This document shows, one piece after another, positions 52,693-62,731 of a stretch of DNA of 64,000 bases. Both the position numbers and the translations under genes were made by a program. The stretch is from the NCBI GenBank assembly GCA_902540805.1, contig CACBON010000001.1, forward strand, positions 1 to 64,000, written 5' to 3'. Below the pieces are notes generated by a model. It ran no database searches, was not told the DNA's origin, and worked only from the letters and a program-made list of their open reading frames with translations. Every line of letters begins with the position of its first letter. Position 1 is the first letter of the stretch. The stretch comes from an uncultured Alphaproteobacteria bacterium (GTDB taxonomy: Bacteria; Pseudomonadota; Alphaproteobacteria; Methylaequorales; Methylaequoraceae).

Positions 52693-54297
52693 CTAGAAGA
52701 AATAAATTAAAGAGAATACTAAAATAAACCAAATAAACAAAATAATATACCGAGTTTTCCAAGTGTTATTAAAGTGCAATTTTTTGAAGGATTTTAATGA
52801 CCAAACAAAAGTTTCATTTGCTTGAAAGTTGGAGAAAAAAAAGTCGTGCACTATTGCAATTTTCAAAGTAACAACAAAACCAATTGCATTCCACCAAAGC
52901 CAAGATACGTTAACTAAATAAACCCAACAGTATAGATTAAATAAAAATCCACAAATGATTCCTATGCAAGCACTATTACCATTAATTTTTTTTGTTAAAA
53001 TACCTAATGTAAATACACCAATAATTGGTCCATTAATCAAAGAACCTATTTTATTGATTGCAATGAGAACATTGCTAGAAATGTCTTCAACATAAAAAGC
53101 CAAAATAATTGCTAATGAACCCCAAAATAAGGTTATTACTCTTGATATGAAAAGGTTATTTTTTTCTGAAAGATATCTAAAAGTTTTAATTCTTTTAACA
53201 AAATCCTCCATTGTTACTGCAGACAAGCTATTTAATACTGAATCTAAGGATGACATAGCAGCAGAAAACAAGGCTACTAGCGTTAGTCCCACAATTCCGA
53301 TTGGTAAATTATCTATTAGAAAAATAGGGACAGCCAAATTAAAGTTAGGTATCCCATCTTGATTTGGAAGACTTGAGATAAAATCAGCATTAATTTGGGA
53401 ATAAGAACCTATTCCTACACCAATTAAACAGTACAACAATACAAGAGGAAATCTTAAAATACCATTTAAAAAAAATACTTTTTGTCCCTCATTTTGATTT
53501 TTAGCGCATAGTGCTTTTTGCATTTGACTTTGATCACAACCATAATAAGACATATACAAAAAAAAACCTCCAATTAACATTGGCCAAAAAGCAAATTCTT
53601 TTCCATCACCAAGTCCATGCTCAAAGAAATTTAAATTTACATTTCTTTGATCTGGGAAATAATTAAACATTGATCTAAAACCACCAAAAATACTTGTTAA
53701 ATAAAAAAGAATAAATATAAGTACAACAGTCAAAATTATCATTTGAATAATATCACTGTAAATTATTGCTTTTATCCCTCCTATAACGTCGTAGACGATT
53801 GTTATAAGACCAAGTATAAGAACGGAATACACAAAACTTAAACCTGTTATTAATTCAATAACTATTGATACACTGTAAACAATTACTCCAGTTGCAAAAA
53901 CTCTTACAAAAAGAAATAATGAACTCATTAATAACCTCGTTTTGAGATCAAACCTTTTTTCAAGGTACTCGTATATTGAAATTATCTTTAATTTATAGAA
54001 AATTGGATAAATGAAAATCATGATTGCAATCATTGATAATGGCACTGCTAATTCATATTTCAACCAGCCCAAACCACCACCAACAGAAAAAGCAACAAAA
54101 GCAGGAGCACCTAAGATACTATTTGTTGAACATTGGGTAGCTAAAATAGAAATAGCCAATTTTTTTGATTTTTGTTTTCTTGATGCAACAAAATAATCTT
54201 TCAAGTTTTTTTGATCTTTTGATAAATAAACAGATAAAAGAATTAAACAAACTAAGTATCCAAATATAATATACCAGTCTAGATTTTCTAAATTCAT
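52693..54297 (-). CDS. Sodium:solute symporter (SSS) family transporter
   Basis: 534 aa polytopic; DYFVASRKQKSKKLAISILATQCSTNSILGAPAFVAFSVGGGLGWLKYELAVPL; FSAAMSSLDSVLNSLSAVTMEDF. Confidence 0.92.
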   Translation of the reverse strand: MNLENLDWYIIFGYLVCLILLSVYLSKDQKNLKDYFVASRKQKSKKLAISILATQCSTNSILGAPAFVAFSVGGGLGWLKYELAVPLSMIAIMIFIYPIFYKLKIISIYEYLEKRFDLKTRLLMSSLFLFVRVFATGVIVYSVSIVIELITGLSFVYSVLILGLITIVYDVIGGIKAIIYSDIIQMIILTVVLIFILFYLTSIFGGFRSMFNYFPDQRNVNLNFFEHGLGDGKEFAFWPMLIGGFFLYMSYYGCDQSQMQKALCAKNQNEGQKVFFLNGILRFPLVLLYCLIGVGIGSYSQINADFISSLPNQDGIPNFNLAVPIFLIDNLPIGIVGLTLVALFSAAMSSLDSVLNSLSAVTMEDFVKRIKTFRYLSEKNNLFISRVITLFWGSLAIILAFYVEDISSNVLIAINKIGSLINGPIIGVFTLGILTKKINGNSACIGIICGFLFNLYCWVYLVNVSWLWWNAIGFVVTLKIAIVHDFFFSNFQANETFVWSLKSFKKLHFNNTWKTRYIILFIWFILVFSLIYFF

Positions 54298-54655
54298 ATA
54301 ATCTTCCAGAGGTAAATCTGATTATTGTGAAAAATTATTAATTTTATCTAGTAATTCTTACTTTATAAATTCAAACTTTTTTTTTTCTATGTTAATCAGA
54401 CTAGTGAAAAAATATAATAGTTTCAAATTCAAATAATATTTTATAATTTAAAATTAGTATATTTTTCCTAACCCGTGAGGCCATGCTTTTTAGGGGAAAA
54501 GTTTCTAAATTAAGGTTCTAGAGTAGTGATTCTATTAGGAAAATAATTTGGTAGATTATTTATTAAAATAACACTTTTTCAATTACATTTTGAATAGTAT
54601 CGTAAATGATTGATAATTTGTTTTCCATTTGAGAGGGTTAGGGAGGTTTAGTGAA

Positions 54656-55048
54656 ATGCTAATGTTTGTACTCATAGCGTTGATAATATTTGGAAATTTA
54701 ATTTATGCTTATCAATGTATTTTCCAAACACGGAAGTATATTGAGAAATATGGCTTTGGTGAAGGCAGCGCAATAATGACAAGACTTGTGGGCACTTTTG
54801 CTGCCGGCTTTGCAGTCACCTTAGCTATTGCTTTACTTACTTCTATCGAAGGTGCTTGGTTACTGTTTATCTATGGTTTTGTGCAAGCATGTATCGGGGC
54901 AGTTGTTTGCTTTCAAACTATCCATAGTTATTGGGGTACTGTTGACGGTGTAAAGACATCTGCTGAGGGCTATGTCGCCCCTGCTATAATAGCATTTTTA
55001 AACTTAATGGTGCTTATTACTGGTTGGGATTTACTGTTTAAAATATGA
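54656..55048 (+). CDS. Small polytopic membrane protein of unknown function
   Basis: Four predicted TM segments; RBS GGGAGG before ATG at 54656 (ORF track starts at a TTG, 54629). Confidence 0.65.
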   Translation: MLMFVLIALIIFGNLIYAYQCIFQTRKYIEKYGFGEGSAIMTRLVGTFAAGFAVTLAIALLTSIEGAWLLFIYGFVQACIGAVVCFQTIHSYWGTVDGVKTSAEGYVAPAIIAFLNLMVLITGWDLLFKI

Positions 55049-55189
55049 ATATTGAATGTAAAATAGTTAAGACACTATAACAATCAAAACAAGCCGAGGA
55101 ATTATTCCTCCCCTGGGTAGATATTTTTTTAGGGGTAAAATTAGAGAGTCAAAGCGCTAAAGAGCAGGGAATCTGTGGCTTTCAGATAG

Positions 55190-55279
55190 TGGCGGAGAGA
55201 CAGGGATTCGAACCCTGGAAGGACTTGCATCCTTGCCGGTTTTCAAGACCGGTGCATTCGACCACTCTGCCATCTCTCC
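55190..55279 (-). tRNA. tRNA-Ser(UGA), CCA encoded
   Basis: Minus strand GGAGAGATGGCAGAGTGGTCGAATGCACCGGTCTTGAAAACCGGC...GGTTCGAATCCCTGTCTCTCCGCCA; anticodon TGA, long variable arm. Confidence 0.95.
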
Positions 55280-55529
55280 GTTAATCTGAGTTTGATTTTT
55301 AGATAATAGAGCTTTTAATATTGTTCACTACTAAACACTAAGATCCCAGATTTTTAAATCAAAATAGATATAATAATATAACTCATTTTCAAACAAGAAA
55401 ATATTACAAAACCTAAAAGATTTCAACTATGTTTCTTTTTCAAACAGAGTAATTTAATAAAATACACAAGAAATTATTGAATTATTTATAATCAGTCATA
55501 AGTATTGTATACAACATCCAACTAAGTAT

Positions 55530-55733
55530 TTGAGTATCATGAAAATTGAAGTTAAACCAAAAATTGTAAGACGATTTTTAATTATATTTTGGTCATGTTT
55601 TTTTACCATATGGTTCTTTTTAAAAAAATTTCCTGAAATAAAAGAAAAGTTTATAGCTGATTATAGCTCACAACTTTTGCTAATTGCAGATAATGTAAAC
55701 AACCTTTATATGCCTATTTTACAAATTGTATGA
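55530..55733 (+). CDS. Small protein with one TM segment, unknown
   Basis: 67-aa ORF overlapping start of next ORF. Confidence 0.4.
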   Translation: MSIMKIEVKPKIVRRFLIIFWSCFFTIWFFLKKFPEIKEKFIADYSSQLLLIADNVNNLYMPILQIV

Positions 55734-56305
55734 AAAAGCTTCTCATCCTTTTATTTTGTTTGTTCGCATCCAGCAATGCATACACAAACCCTAAGAACGT
55801 TTTAAAACTAACATGTGAATTTGATCCTAGCCTCATCAAAAAAGAGATAAATGAAATTGGATTTGTTGAAAATGATAAGATTAACAATCAGCAAATTTGT
55901 AAAAATCTTGGTTGTAAAGATTTTATTGAAGTAAATCAATATAGCTTATCTAATAGTGAAAATGAATATAGATTAAGAAATTCCTGGTTCAATCATCAAG
56001 GAATTCTGCTAGATGAATATAAAACAGTTAAAGATACAATAACCATTAATACATATGTCTCTCAAGCTTATTATTTAGAATCATATACAATCAACAAAAT
56101 TACAGGTGAAACAAAAAGATCATTTTACAGTTTTAATGATCCGAAATTTTTTAATGCTATAAGAGAACTTGAAGCTAGTTCTCAAAATGTTCCACTATAT
56201 AATAAAAAAGGAAAGCTATCCTTGAAAACTCTCGAATCATTTTCTTTAAAACCAAAAGAAATATTCCATTTCCAAGGTCAGTGTTACAAGGGTTTACCAG
56301 TTTAG
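55730..56305 (+). CDS. Secreted protein of unknown function
   Basis: Signal peptide MKKLLILLFCLFASSNAYT; 191 aa. Confidence 0.6.
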   Translation: MKKLLILLFCLFASSNAYTNPKNVLKLTCEFDPSLIKKEINEIGFVENDKINNQQICKNLGCKDFIEVNQYSLSNSENEYRLRNSWFNHQGILLDEYKTVKDTITINTYVSQAYYLESYTINKITGETKRSFYSFNDPKFFNAIRELEASSQNVPLYNKKGKLSLKTLESFSLKPKEIFHFQGQCYKGLPV

Positions 56306-56321
56306 CTTAACGACAAGAATC

Positions 56322-56495
56322 TTACTTAGATATTTTTAAGATTTCATAAGTAAGTCTATTTTTATACCTTCTTTGTCTTCTTCTTGCTTTCGTTGCTGAT
56401 GCTCTCCAACTTATTCTTTTGTCAGCAACTAAATTTTCTAAATCATCTGCAACCTCGACAAAATCTGCATCTTTTTCATATGTTCGTCTTGACAT
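56322..56495 (-). CDS. Small basic protein, 57 aa, unknown
   Basis: MSRRTYEKDADFVEVADDLENLVADKRISWRASATKARRRQRRYKNRLTYEILKISK*; below the ORF-track length limit. Confidence 0.6.
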   Translation of the reverse strand: MSRRTYEKDADFVEVADDLENLVADKRISWRASATKARRRQRRYKNRLTYEILKISK

Positions 56496-56579
56496 ACATT
56501 ATAAATAGTGTTTTTTAAAATATTTGTTAATCTAATTTCAAAAAAATATTAAATCTCATTAAAAATCAATATTTATAAC

Positions 56580-57554
56580 ATGAAAAATACATTTAAAGCA
56601 TTTGTAATTTATGAAGACAAAACTTGTAAAATAACAAATATGAATTTTTCTGAATTAATGGAAGGAAACGTATTAATTAAAATTCATTACACAAGTTTTA
56701 ATTATAAAGATGGTTTGGCAATTCTTAATAAAGCTCCAATCGTTAAACGATTTCCGATGATACCAGGAGCAGACTTCTCAGGTGTAGTTGTGAAATCAAG
56801 CTCAAAAAAATTCAAAAAAGGGGATAAAGTTTTATGTAATGGATGGGGTATTGGAGAAAAACATTTCGGAGGATTCTCAGAATATGCGCAAGTCAAAAGT
56901 GATTGGTTAATTCATTTACCAAATAATTTTTCGCTTCAAGAAGCTATGATTATTGGAGCAGCAGGGTACACTGCAGCATTGTGCGTTCAAGAACTAATAA
57001 AAAAAATTAAAAAACCTACAACTAATAATATTTTAGTAACAGGTGCATCAGGAGGTGTTGGTTGTATTGCAGTAAATTTATTGTCTAATTTAAATTATAA
57101 AGTTGTTGCTTTAACAAATAAAGATGAAAAATTCTTAACTAAATTGGGTGCTACAAGTATCATGAAAAGAGATAGTTTTAATTATTCAAAAAATCCTTTA
57201 TCAAAACAAAAGTGGCAGGGGGCCATCGATACTGTTGGTGGGGAAATCCTATCTACCATACTAGCTGAAACAATGTATAATGGAATTGTCGTTAGCACAG
57301 GTTTAGCGAAGAGTGCAACATTAAATACAACTGTTTATCCCTTTATATTAAGAAATATAACTTTATCTGGAATTGATTGTGTTTATGCTAGTTACACAAA
57401 AAGAGTAAATGCTTGGAAATTTTTAGAAAAATACTTGGACAAAAGAATTTTAAATAAAATTAAAGTTAGAAAGAGTTTCAATGACTTACATGACATATCT
57501 AATCAAATATTAAAGGGGAAAATAAGAGGTAGGACTTTAATAAAAGTTATATAA
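56580..57554 (+). CDS. acuI: Acrylyl-CoA reductase family (YhdH/AcuI) zinc-less alcohol dehydrogenase-like protein
   Basis: YTSFNYKDGLAILNKAPIVKRFPMIPGADFSGVV; NGWGIGEKHFGGFSEYAQV; VTGASGGVGCIAVNLL. Confidence 0.87.
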   Translation: MKNTFKAFVIYEDKTCKITNMNFSELMEGNVLIKIHYTSFNYKDGLAILNKAPIVKRFPMIPGADFSGVVVKSSSKKFKKGDKVLCNGWGIGEKHFGGFSEYAQVKSDWLIHLPNNFSLQEAMIIGAAGYTAALCVQELIKKIKKPTTNNILVTGASGGVGCIAVNLLSNLNYKVVALTNKDEKFLTKLGATSIMKRDSFNYSKNPLSKQKWQGAIDTVGGEILSTILAETMYNGIVVSTGLAKSATLNTTVYPFILRNITLSGIDCVYASYTKRVNAWKFLEKYLDKRILNKIKVRKSFNDLHDISNQILKGKIRGRTLIKVI

Positions 57555-58369
57555 TGTCAAAAAAAAATAAAATTAAGAATCACAACTTTGAAGAAATTAC
57601 AGAAATATTTAGATTTGCTTCTAACAAAGCAGCTAATAAAATTCTAGAAATATATGAATGCGATGAATTAACTAAGAAAATTAAAAAGGACAATACACCT
57701 TTAACCAAAGCGGATATTGAGTCCAATAGAATAATAATTGAGATACTTAAAAAAGAATTAAGATCAATCACCAGGGTTTCTGAAGAGTCTCAAATACCAG
57801 ATAGTAAGCATTTTGATGAATTTATATTGATTGATCCTTTAGATGGTACCAAAGAATTTTTAAGTAAGAACGGTGAATTTACAGTAAATATTGCACTTAT
57901 CCAACAAAATCGTCCACAAATCGGAGTCATTGATGTTCCTGTTCAAAAAACTCAATACTATTCAAATGGTTATAATTCATTCAGATCAATCAAAAATGAG
58001 ATTCAAATAATTAATTCATCGAAATCATCTGAATTGTCAATAGTTTGCAGTAGATCACATTTGGATAAAAAGACAGAGGATTTTTTATCAAAAATTAATT
58101 ATGAGTATGATTTAATAAAAAAAGGGTCATCTTTAAAACTTTGTATGATAGCTGATTCAAAAGCTAATTTATACATTAGGTTCGGTACAACAATGGAATG
58201 GGATATTGCAGCCGGACATTCGATACTTCAAACTGCAAATGCCAATCTAATTGGTTTTGAAAAAAACAATTTAAATGAATTTTTGTATGGGAAAAAAAAT
58301 TTTAAAAATGGAGCTTTTATTGCTTATAGTTCCGCTATTGACATGGATTTAATTAAAAAACACTTATAG
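57554..58369 (+). CDS. cysQ: 3'(2'),5'-bisphosphate nucleotidase CysQ
   Basis: KKDNTPLTKADIESNRII; EESQIP; LIDPLDGTKEFLSKNGEFTVNIALI; MEWDIAAGHSIL. Confidence 0.9.
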   Translation: MSKKNKIKNHNFEEITEIFRFASNKAANKILEIYECDELTKKIKKDNTPLTKADIESNRIIIEILKKELRSITRVSEESQIPDSKHFDEFILIDPLDGTKEFLSKNGEFTVNIALIQQNRPQIGVIDVPVQKTQYYSNGYNSFRSIKNEIQIINSSKSSELSIVCSRSHLDKKTEDFLSKINYEYDLIKKGSSLKLCMIADSKANLYIRFGTTMEWDIAAGHSILQTANANLIGFEKNNLNEFLYGKKNFKNGAFIAYSSAIDMDLIKKHL

Positions 58370-58412
58370 AACTTACTATAATATTATTTTACCTAAGATT
58401 GTTTTGAAAAGG

Positions 58413-59732
58413 TCAACTATATGGACCAAACTTACTCACATACCAAAAGAAGAAGGGAACAAAAAATAAAGAATAATAAATTTTTGTAGCTCTCAGTTTA
58501 AAACATTTTTGAATATTGTTTCTTAAAAATTCTGTAATGATTACTGAGAATGGAATAATAAGGACTGATATTATGTCTAATGGTCTGTGGGCTAATAAAA
58601 CATAAAAAAGTGGATAAATAATTGTTAATATAATTACACTTTTATAAATATTATTTTCAGGATCAAAATTTAACTTTTTAAAGAAAATAAAAAAAGGAAG
58701 AATCAATATAAAAATAAACCAATGTGAAATGAAAAATTTTTTAAAAAAGTCTAAATAAGCATATAACAATGTATATATAGTAAGAGCTAAATTATTTGCA
58801 CTAAAGTAGTCCAAAATCCATACCACCATTTTGTAGTTTTCAAAATTCGAAACATAAAATGATCCATTTATGCTGACTATTAAAAAAAACCAAATTGAAT
58901 AGGGTATTACAAATATAAAACTTAAATAAAATAATTTGAAAAGTTTAAATGATATTTTACTTTTTTTATCGTTAATAGTTATAAGGAATAGGAAGATAAT
59001 AAATGGAATAAAAAAAGCTAGATAAAAAAGCATACAGATTCCTAAAAATAAAAATAGTAGTTCAAGTTTTAATTTTTTTTTTTTATATATTTCTGTTGAG
59101 TAGAAAATAGTAAGAATTGACAAAAAAATGTTAAAAAGTTTAGTTGATGGAGAGTATAAAAATTGATTAACAGTATTATTAATAATTATTAAAAGAGCGA
59201 ACCAATAAATCCAATTTTGATAACTTTTGTAAGAAAATAAATTTAAATTAAAAATTTTAAAAAAAAAGTAAATTGAAAAATACAAAATAAATAAATTTAT
59301 CACTAAATAGCTGATATAAATGATTTTTGGATGAAATATTTCATTTACAATGTATTTAGACCCATCATTATTAAATCTTGAAGTTACTTTGGGATAACCG
59401 TCTAAACCAAAACTTTTTTTAACTATAAAGTTTATTGGATATGATATTAAATGAGACAAAAGAATCAACCCTGGTCTTGGTTGCCTTATTGAATCTTTAT
59501 CTAAAAGACGAAAAGGATCAGATGAATTATGCATGTAATCAGCAGAATCGCAATTCATACTATGTCCAAAAACTGAACCTATCTCAAAATTCCTTACACA
59601 ATATTCTTTTTGTAAGTTATCAGGAACTCTTGGTCCTATAAATAATAAAACGATATATAATACTGCTATAAACCAAAATGAAATAGCTGGTAATTTTTTT
59701 AAAAACATTTCTTTACGATTAAAATTATCCAA
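58413..59732 (-). CDS. Polytopic membrane protein, possibly cell-envelope/polysaccharide related
   Basis: About 10 hydrophobic segments; no family recognised. Confidence 0.6.
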   Translation of the reverse strand: MDNFNRKEMFLKKLPAISFWFIAVLYIVLLFIGPRVPDNLQKEYCVRNFEIGSVFGHSMNCDSADYMHNSSDPFRLLDKDSIRQPRPGLILLSHLISYPINFIVKKSFGLDGYPKVTSRFNNDGSKYIVNEIFHPKIIYISYLVINLFILYFSIYFFFKIFNLNLFSYKSYQNWIYWFALLIIINNTVNQFLYSPSTKLFNIFLSILTIFYSTEIYKKKKLKLELLFLFLGICMLFYLAFFIPFIIFLFLITINDKKSKISFKLFKLFYLSFIFVIPYSIWFFLIVSINGSFYVSNFENYKMVVWILDYFSANNLALTIYTLLYAYLDFFKKFFISHWFIFILILPFFIFFKKLNFDPENNIYKSVIILTIIYPLFYVLLAHRPLDIISVLIIPFSVIITEFLRNNIQKCFKLRATKIYYSLFFVPFFFWYVSKFGPYS

Positions 59733-59846
59733 AAAAGAATTTGTTCATTAATTTTTTTTAAATTATTAAAAGTTACTATTTAGATTTAATATATTACAAT
59801 ATACGAAAAATTATTTTATTTAAATTTTTTAATCTTTATGTAATTA

Positions 59847-61610
59847 ATGTTTATGGAAACAACCCTATCTCTCCACGTAGGTCATGATGCCACTGCAATG
59901 TTTATTGATGATAAAGATTATATTGCTATCTCAGAGGAGAGAATATCTAGAGTAAAAAATTATAACGGCTTTCCAATAAAAGCTATTAAAACAATATTTA
60001 AACAAAAAAAAGTAAATTGGCCTGATATAAAAAAATTAATTATCACCAGCACTTCATTAAAAAATTCTAGATCGTATAAAAACCATTATTTTTTCAGTTT
60101 TATAAATCAAGATTTTTCAAACGAAATAAGTTTATATGGAAGATTTTTATTTCTTTGTTCAATTTTTAAAAAAAAAAAAAGTTTTCATGAATATTTAAAA
60201 GAATTTCTATATGTAAATAGATTTAGAGGCAAAATACTTTATTATGATCACCACTTGTGTCACATAACTTCATCTCTTGCCACTTACCCTATTAATAACT
60301 CTTATTTGTTATCTTTAGACGGTGGGGGTGATAACCTCAACTGGAGTTTTTATTCTTATTTCAATTTTAAACTTAAACTTTTAGAAAATAGTAAGAGTTT
60401 TTACCAAAATAAAGAATTTAGTGTGCATGATACCCCTGCTGATGTTTATTCTAACACAACAAAATATCTTGGTTTTAAAAGGCTAAGAGATGAGGGAAAA
60501 GTAATGGGACTTTCCGCATCTGGAAAACCTATTTATGTAGAATACTTTAAATCTATTCTTAAATTTGAGAATGGCAGATTTAAATCTAAATTTGGTCCAC
60601 AAAAAAGAAGTCTTTTAAAAACATTACACTACTATTTCAATTTTTTTCTGTTTGGAATTAATTATGATTATTTACAGATTAGAGATATGAAAAATTTACT
60701 TGCAAATTATACAAGTAAAGAGGATATTTCTGCCTCACTTCAAATATTTTGTGAGGAAATAACACATCAATTTTTAGATTATTTATCTAAAAAATATAAA
60801 TTTAAGTCTGAAAAATTACTTTTATCCGGTGGCTTTTTTTCAAATGTAGTAATTAATAAAAAAATTAAGGAAAGAAAAGACATAAATAATGTCTTCATCG
60901 TTCCCAATATGGGGGATGGTGGTCTGGTTTTGGGTGGAATCTACAACTCATTGAAAAAAGAAGACAAAAAAAAATTCTCAGATATTCAAAAAAATGTTTT
61001 TTTCGGCAATACTTCAAGTCAATTTCAAGCTAAGGGAAAGTACAATCTCTTGAAATTTAAAAAAGAGAGTTTGTATGACTATATATCTGAATGTTTAATT
61101 AAGAATAAAATTGTAGGTGTTATAAATAATAAAATGGAATTTGGTCCAAGAGCCTTGGGAAACAGATCAATCCTAGCGAATCCCTCTAAATTTAATATTA
61201 CAGATATTCTAAATAAAAAACTTAAAAGATCTGACTTTATGCCCTTTGCTCCAATGATAAGAGATGTTGATGCAAAAGATATTCTCGAAAACTATTCCTC
61301 TGAGGACTATACAGCAAGATTTATGACAATTACGTATAATGTTAAATCTGAATTTAAAAAAAAATTAAAGAATATTATTCATAAGGATAATACAATTCGT
61401 GTTCAGGTGATTGATAAATTTCAAAATGATCTATGTTATAATATTCTTACACAATTTTACAAGAAAACTGGAATTCCGTGTCTCATCAATACAAGCTTTA
61501 ATATACATGAAGAGCCAATTGTAATGGATATTGAAGATGGTTTACGAGCTCTTGATAACAATGTTGTTGATTTGATTGTAAATGAAAAAGAAGTATTAAA
61601 AAAAAAATGA
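59847..61610 (+). CDS. Carbamoyltransferase (NodU/CmcH family)
   Basis: LSLHVGHDATAMFIDD; ISEERISRVKN; YDHHLCHITSSLATYP; LDGGGDNLNWS; MEFGPRALGNRSILANP. Confidence 0.93.
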   Translation: MFMETTLSLHVGHDATAMFIDDKDYIAISEERISRVKNYNGFPIKAIKTIFKQKKVNWPDIKKLIITSTSLKNSRSYKNHYFFSFINQDFSNEISLYGRFLFLCSIFKKKKSFHEYLKEFLYVNRFRGKILYYDHHLCHITSSLATYPINNSYLLSLDGGGDNLNWSFYSYFNFKLKLLENSKSFYQNKEFSVHDTPADVYSNTTKYLGFKRLRDEGKVMGLSASGKPIYVEYFKSILKFENGRFKSKFGPQKRSLLKTLHYYFNFFLFGINYDYLQIRDMKNLLANYTSKEDISASLQIFCEEITHQFLDYLSKKYKFKSEKLLLSGGFFSNVVINKKIKERKDINNVFIVPNMGDGGLVLGGIYNSLKKEDKKKFSDIQKNVFFGNTSSQFQAKGKYNLLKFKKESLYDYISECLIKNKIVGVINNKMEFGPRALGNRSILANPSKFNITDILNKKLKRSDFMPFAPMIRDVDAKDILENYSSEDYTARFMTITYNVKSEFKKKLKNIIHKDNTIRVQVIDKFQNDLCYNILTQFYKKTGIPCLINTSFNIHEEPIVMDIEDGLRALDNNVVDLIVNEKEVLKKK

Positions 61611-62731
61611 AAAAGTTGATAATTTTAAATCAGAAAATTATTGAATGGGAGAAGAAAGGTGAAATTAAACAAAATTACTTTAATCCTAATAAAAAGTTTA
61701 AAGTTATTACAATTCTCTCTTTTGTTACAGAGGGAAAGCCATCTAATCATGTATTGAAAAAGTTATGTGGAACTTCTAAATATGATTATTTTACAGTCAA
61801 AAACAAACTTTTAACTAATAATTTTTTCAGATATCTACTGCCATTATCTTTTTATAAAGCTATCGTAAATAAAGAGCTTAAATCTTTAAATTTATTAAAA
61901 CCTGATATCATTAGATGTATAGGGGATGGTTATGTAGGTTATATTTCAAGTTTAATTTCAAAATATTACAAATCTAAACTTATAATCTCTATACACACGT
62001 TTATTTCATTTAAGATTTTTTTAATTTACCTTACTTTTAAAGAAAAAGTTATTTATTTTGCTGATTATAGATTCAGAAATAAGTCACACAATGCGTCAAG
62101 TAAGATAATAATACCGTATTCAAAGATCAGAGATAACATAAATACCATAAATCAGCATAAAATCTTGCTTGCATATAATTGTGTTGAGAATGTTAAGGTT
62201 GAAAAAAAACAATCTACTAGATTCACAAACAAAAGTAATAAGTTGGTTTTTGTTGGAAGATTGATAAAAGGAAAATCAATCATAAAAATTGTTAAGGCTA
62301 TTATAAATCTAAAAAATGTTTCTCTTACAATATATGGCGACGGACCTGAAAGAAAAAAAATAGAAAAACTAATAAAATTTTATAATGTGAAAAAAAAAAT
62401 TAAATTAATTGGTTTTCATGATAATTTAAAAATTTTAAAAGAATTAAATAAATTTGATGCTTTTATTGCCTATCACAAGTTTTATGAATTTCCCAAAACT
62501 CTAATTGAAGCAATAAATTCTAGACTACCTATAATTTTAAATAAAGATCCATCAGAAAATTTAGAAGAATTTAAAAAATTAAAAATTATATGGACAGATG
62601 GCACAGTAAATTCATACAAAAAAAAAATTATAAACTTAACTAACCATAAGTATAATATTAACTTAATGGTAAAAAATAATTATAATCAAGTTCAAAGATT
62701 TTTTAGAAATAATCAAAATAATTATGATTAA
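61607..62731 (+). CDS. Glycosyltransferase (GT4-like)
   Basis: KLVFVGRLIKGKSIIKIVKAI; LTIYGDGPERKKIEKLI; EFPKTLIEAINSRLPIILN. Confidence 0.82.
   Translation: MKKLIILNQKIIEWEKKGEIKQNYFNPNKKFKVITILSFVTEGKPSNHVLKKLCGTSKYDYFTVKNKLLTNNFFRYLLPLSFYKAIVNKELKSLNLLKPDIIRCIGDGYVGYISSLISKYYKSKLIISIHTFISFKIFLIYLTFKEKVIYFADYRFRNKSHNASSKIIIPYSKIRDNINTINQHKILLAYNCVENVKVEKKQSTRFTNKSNKLVFVGRLIKGKSIIKIVKAIINLKNVSLTIYGDGPERKKIEKLIKFYNVKKKIKLIGFHDNLKILKELNKFDAFIAYHKFYEFPKTLIEAINSRLPIILNKDPSENLEEFKKLKIIWTDGTVNSYKKKIINLTNHKYNINLMVKNNYNQVQRFFRNNQNNYD

Noticed and set aside
55096-55110. GAGGAATTATTCCTC hairpin
   Set aside because: Perfect short palindrome but no adjacent T-tract; too short to call a functional element.
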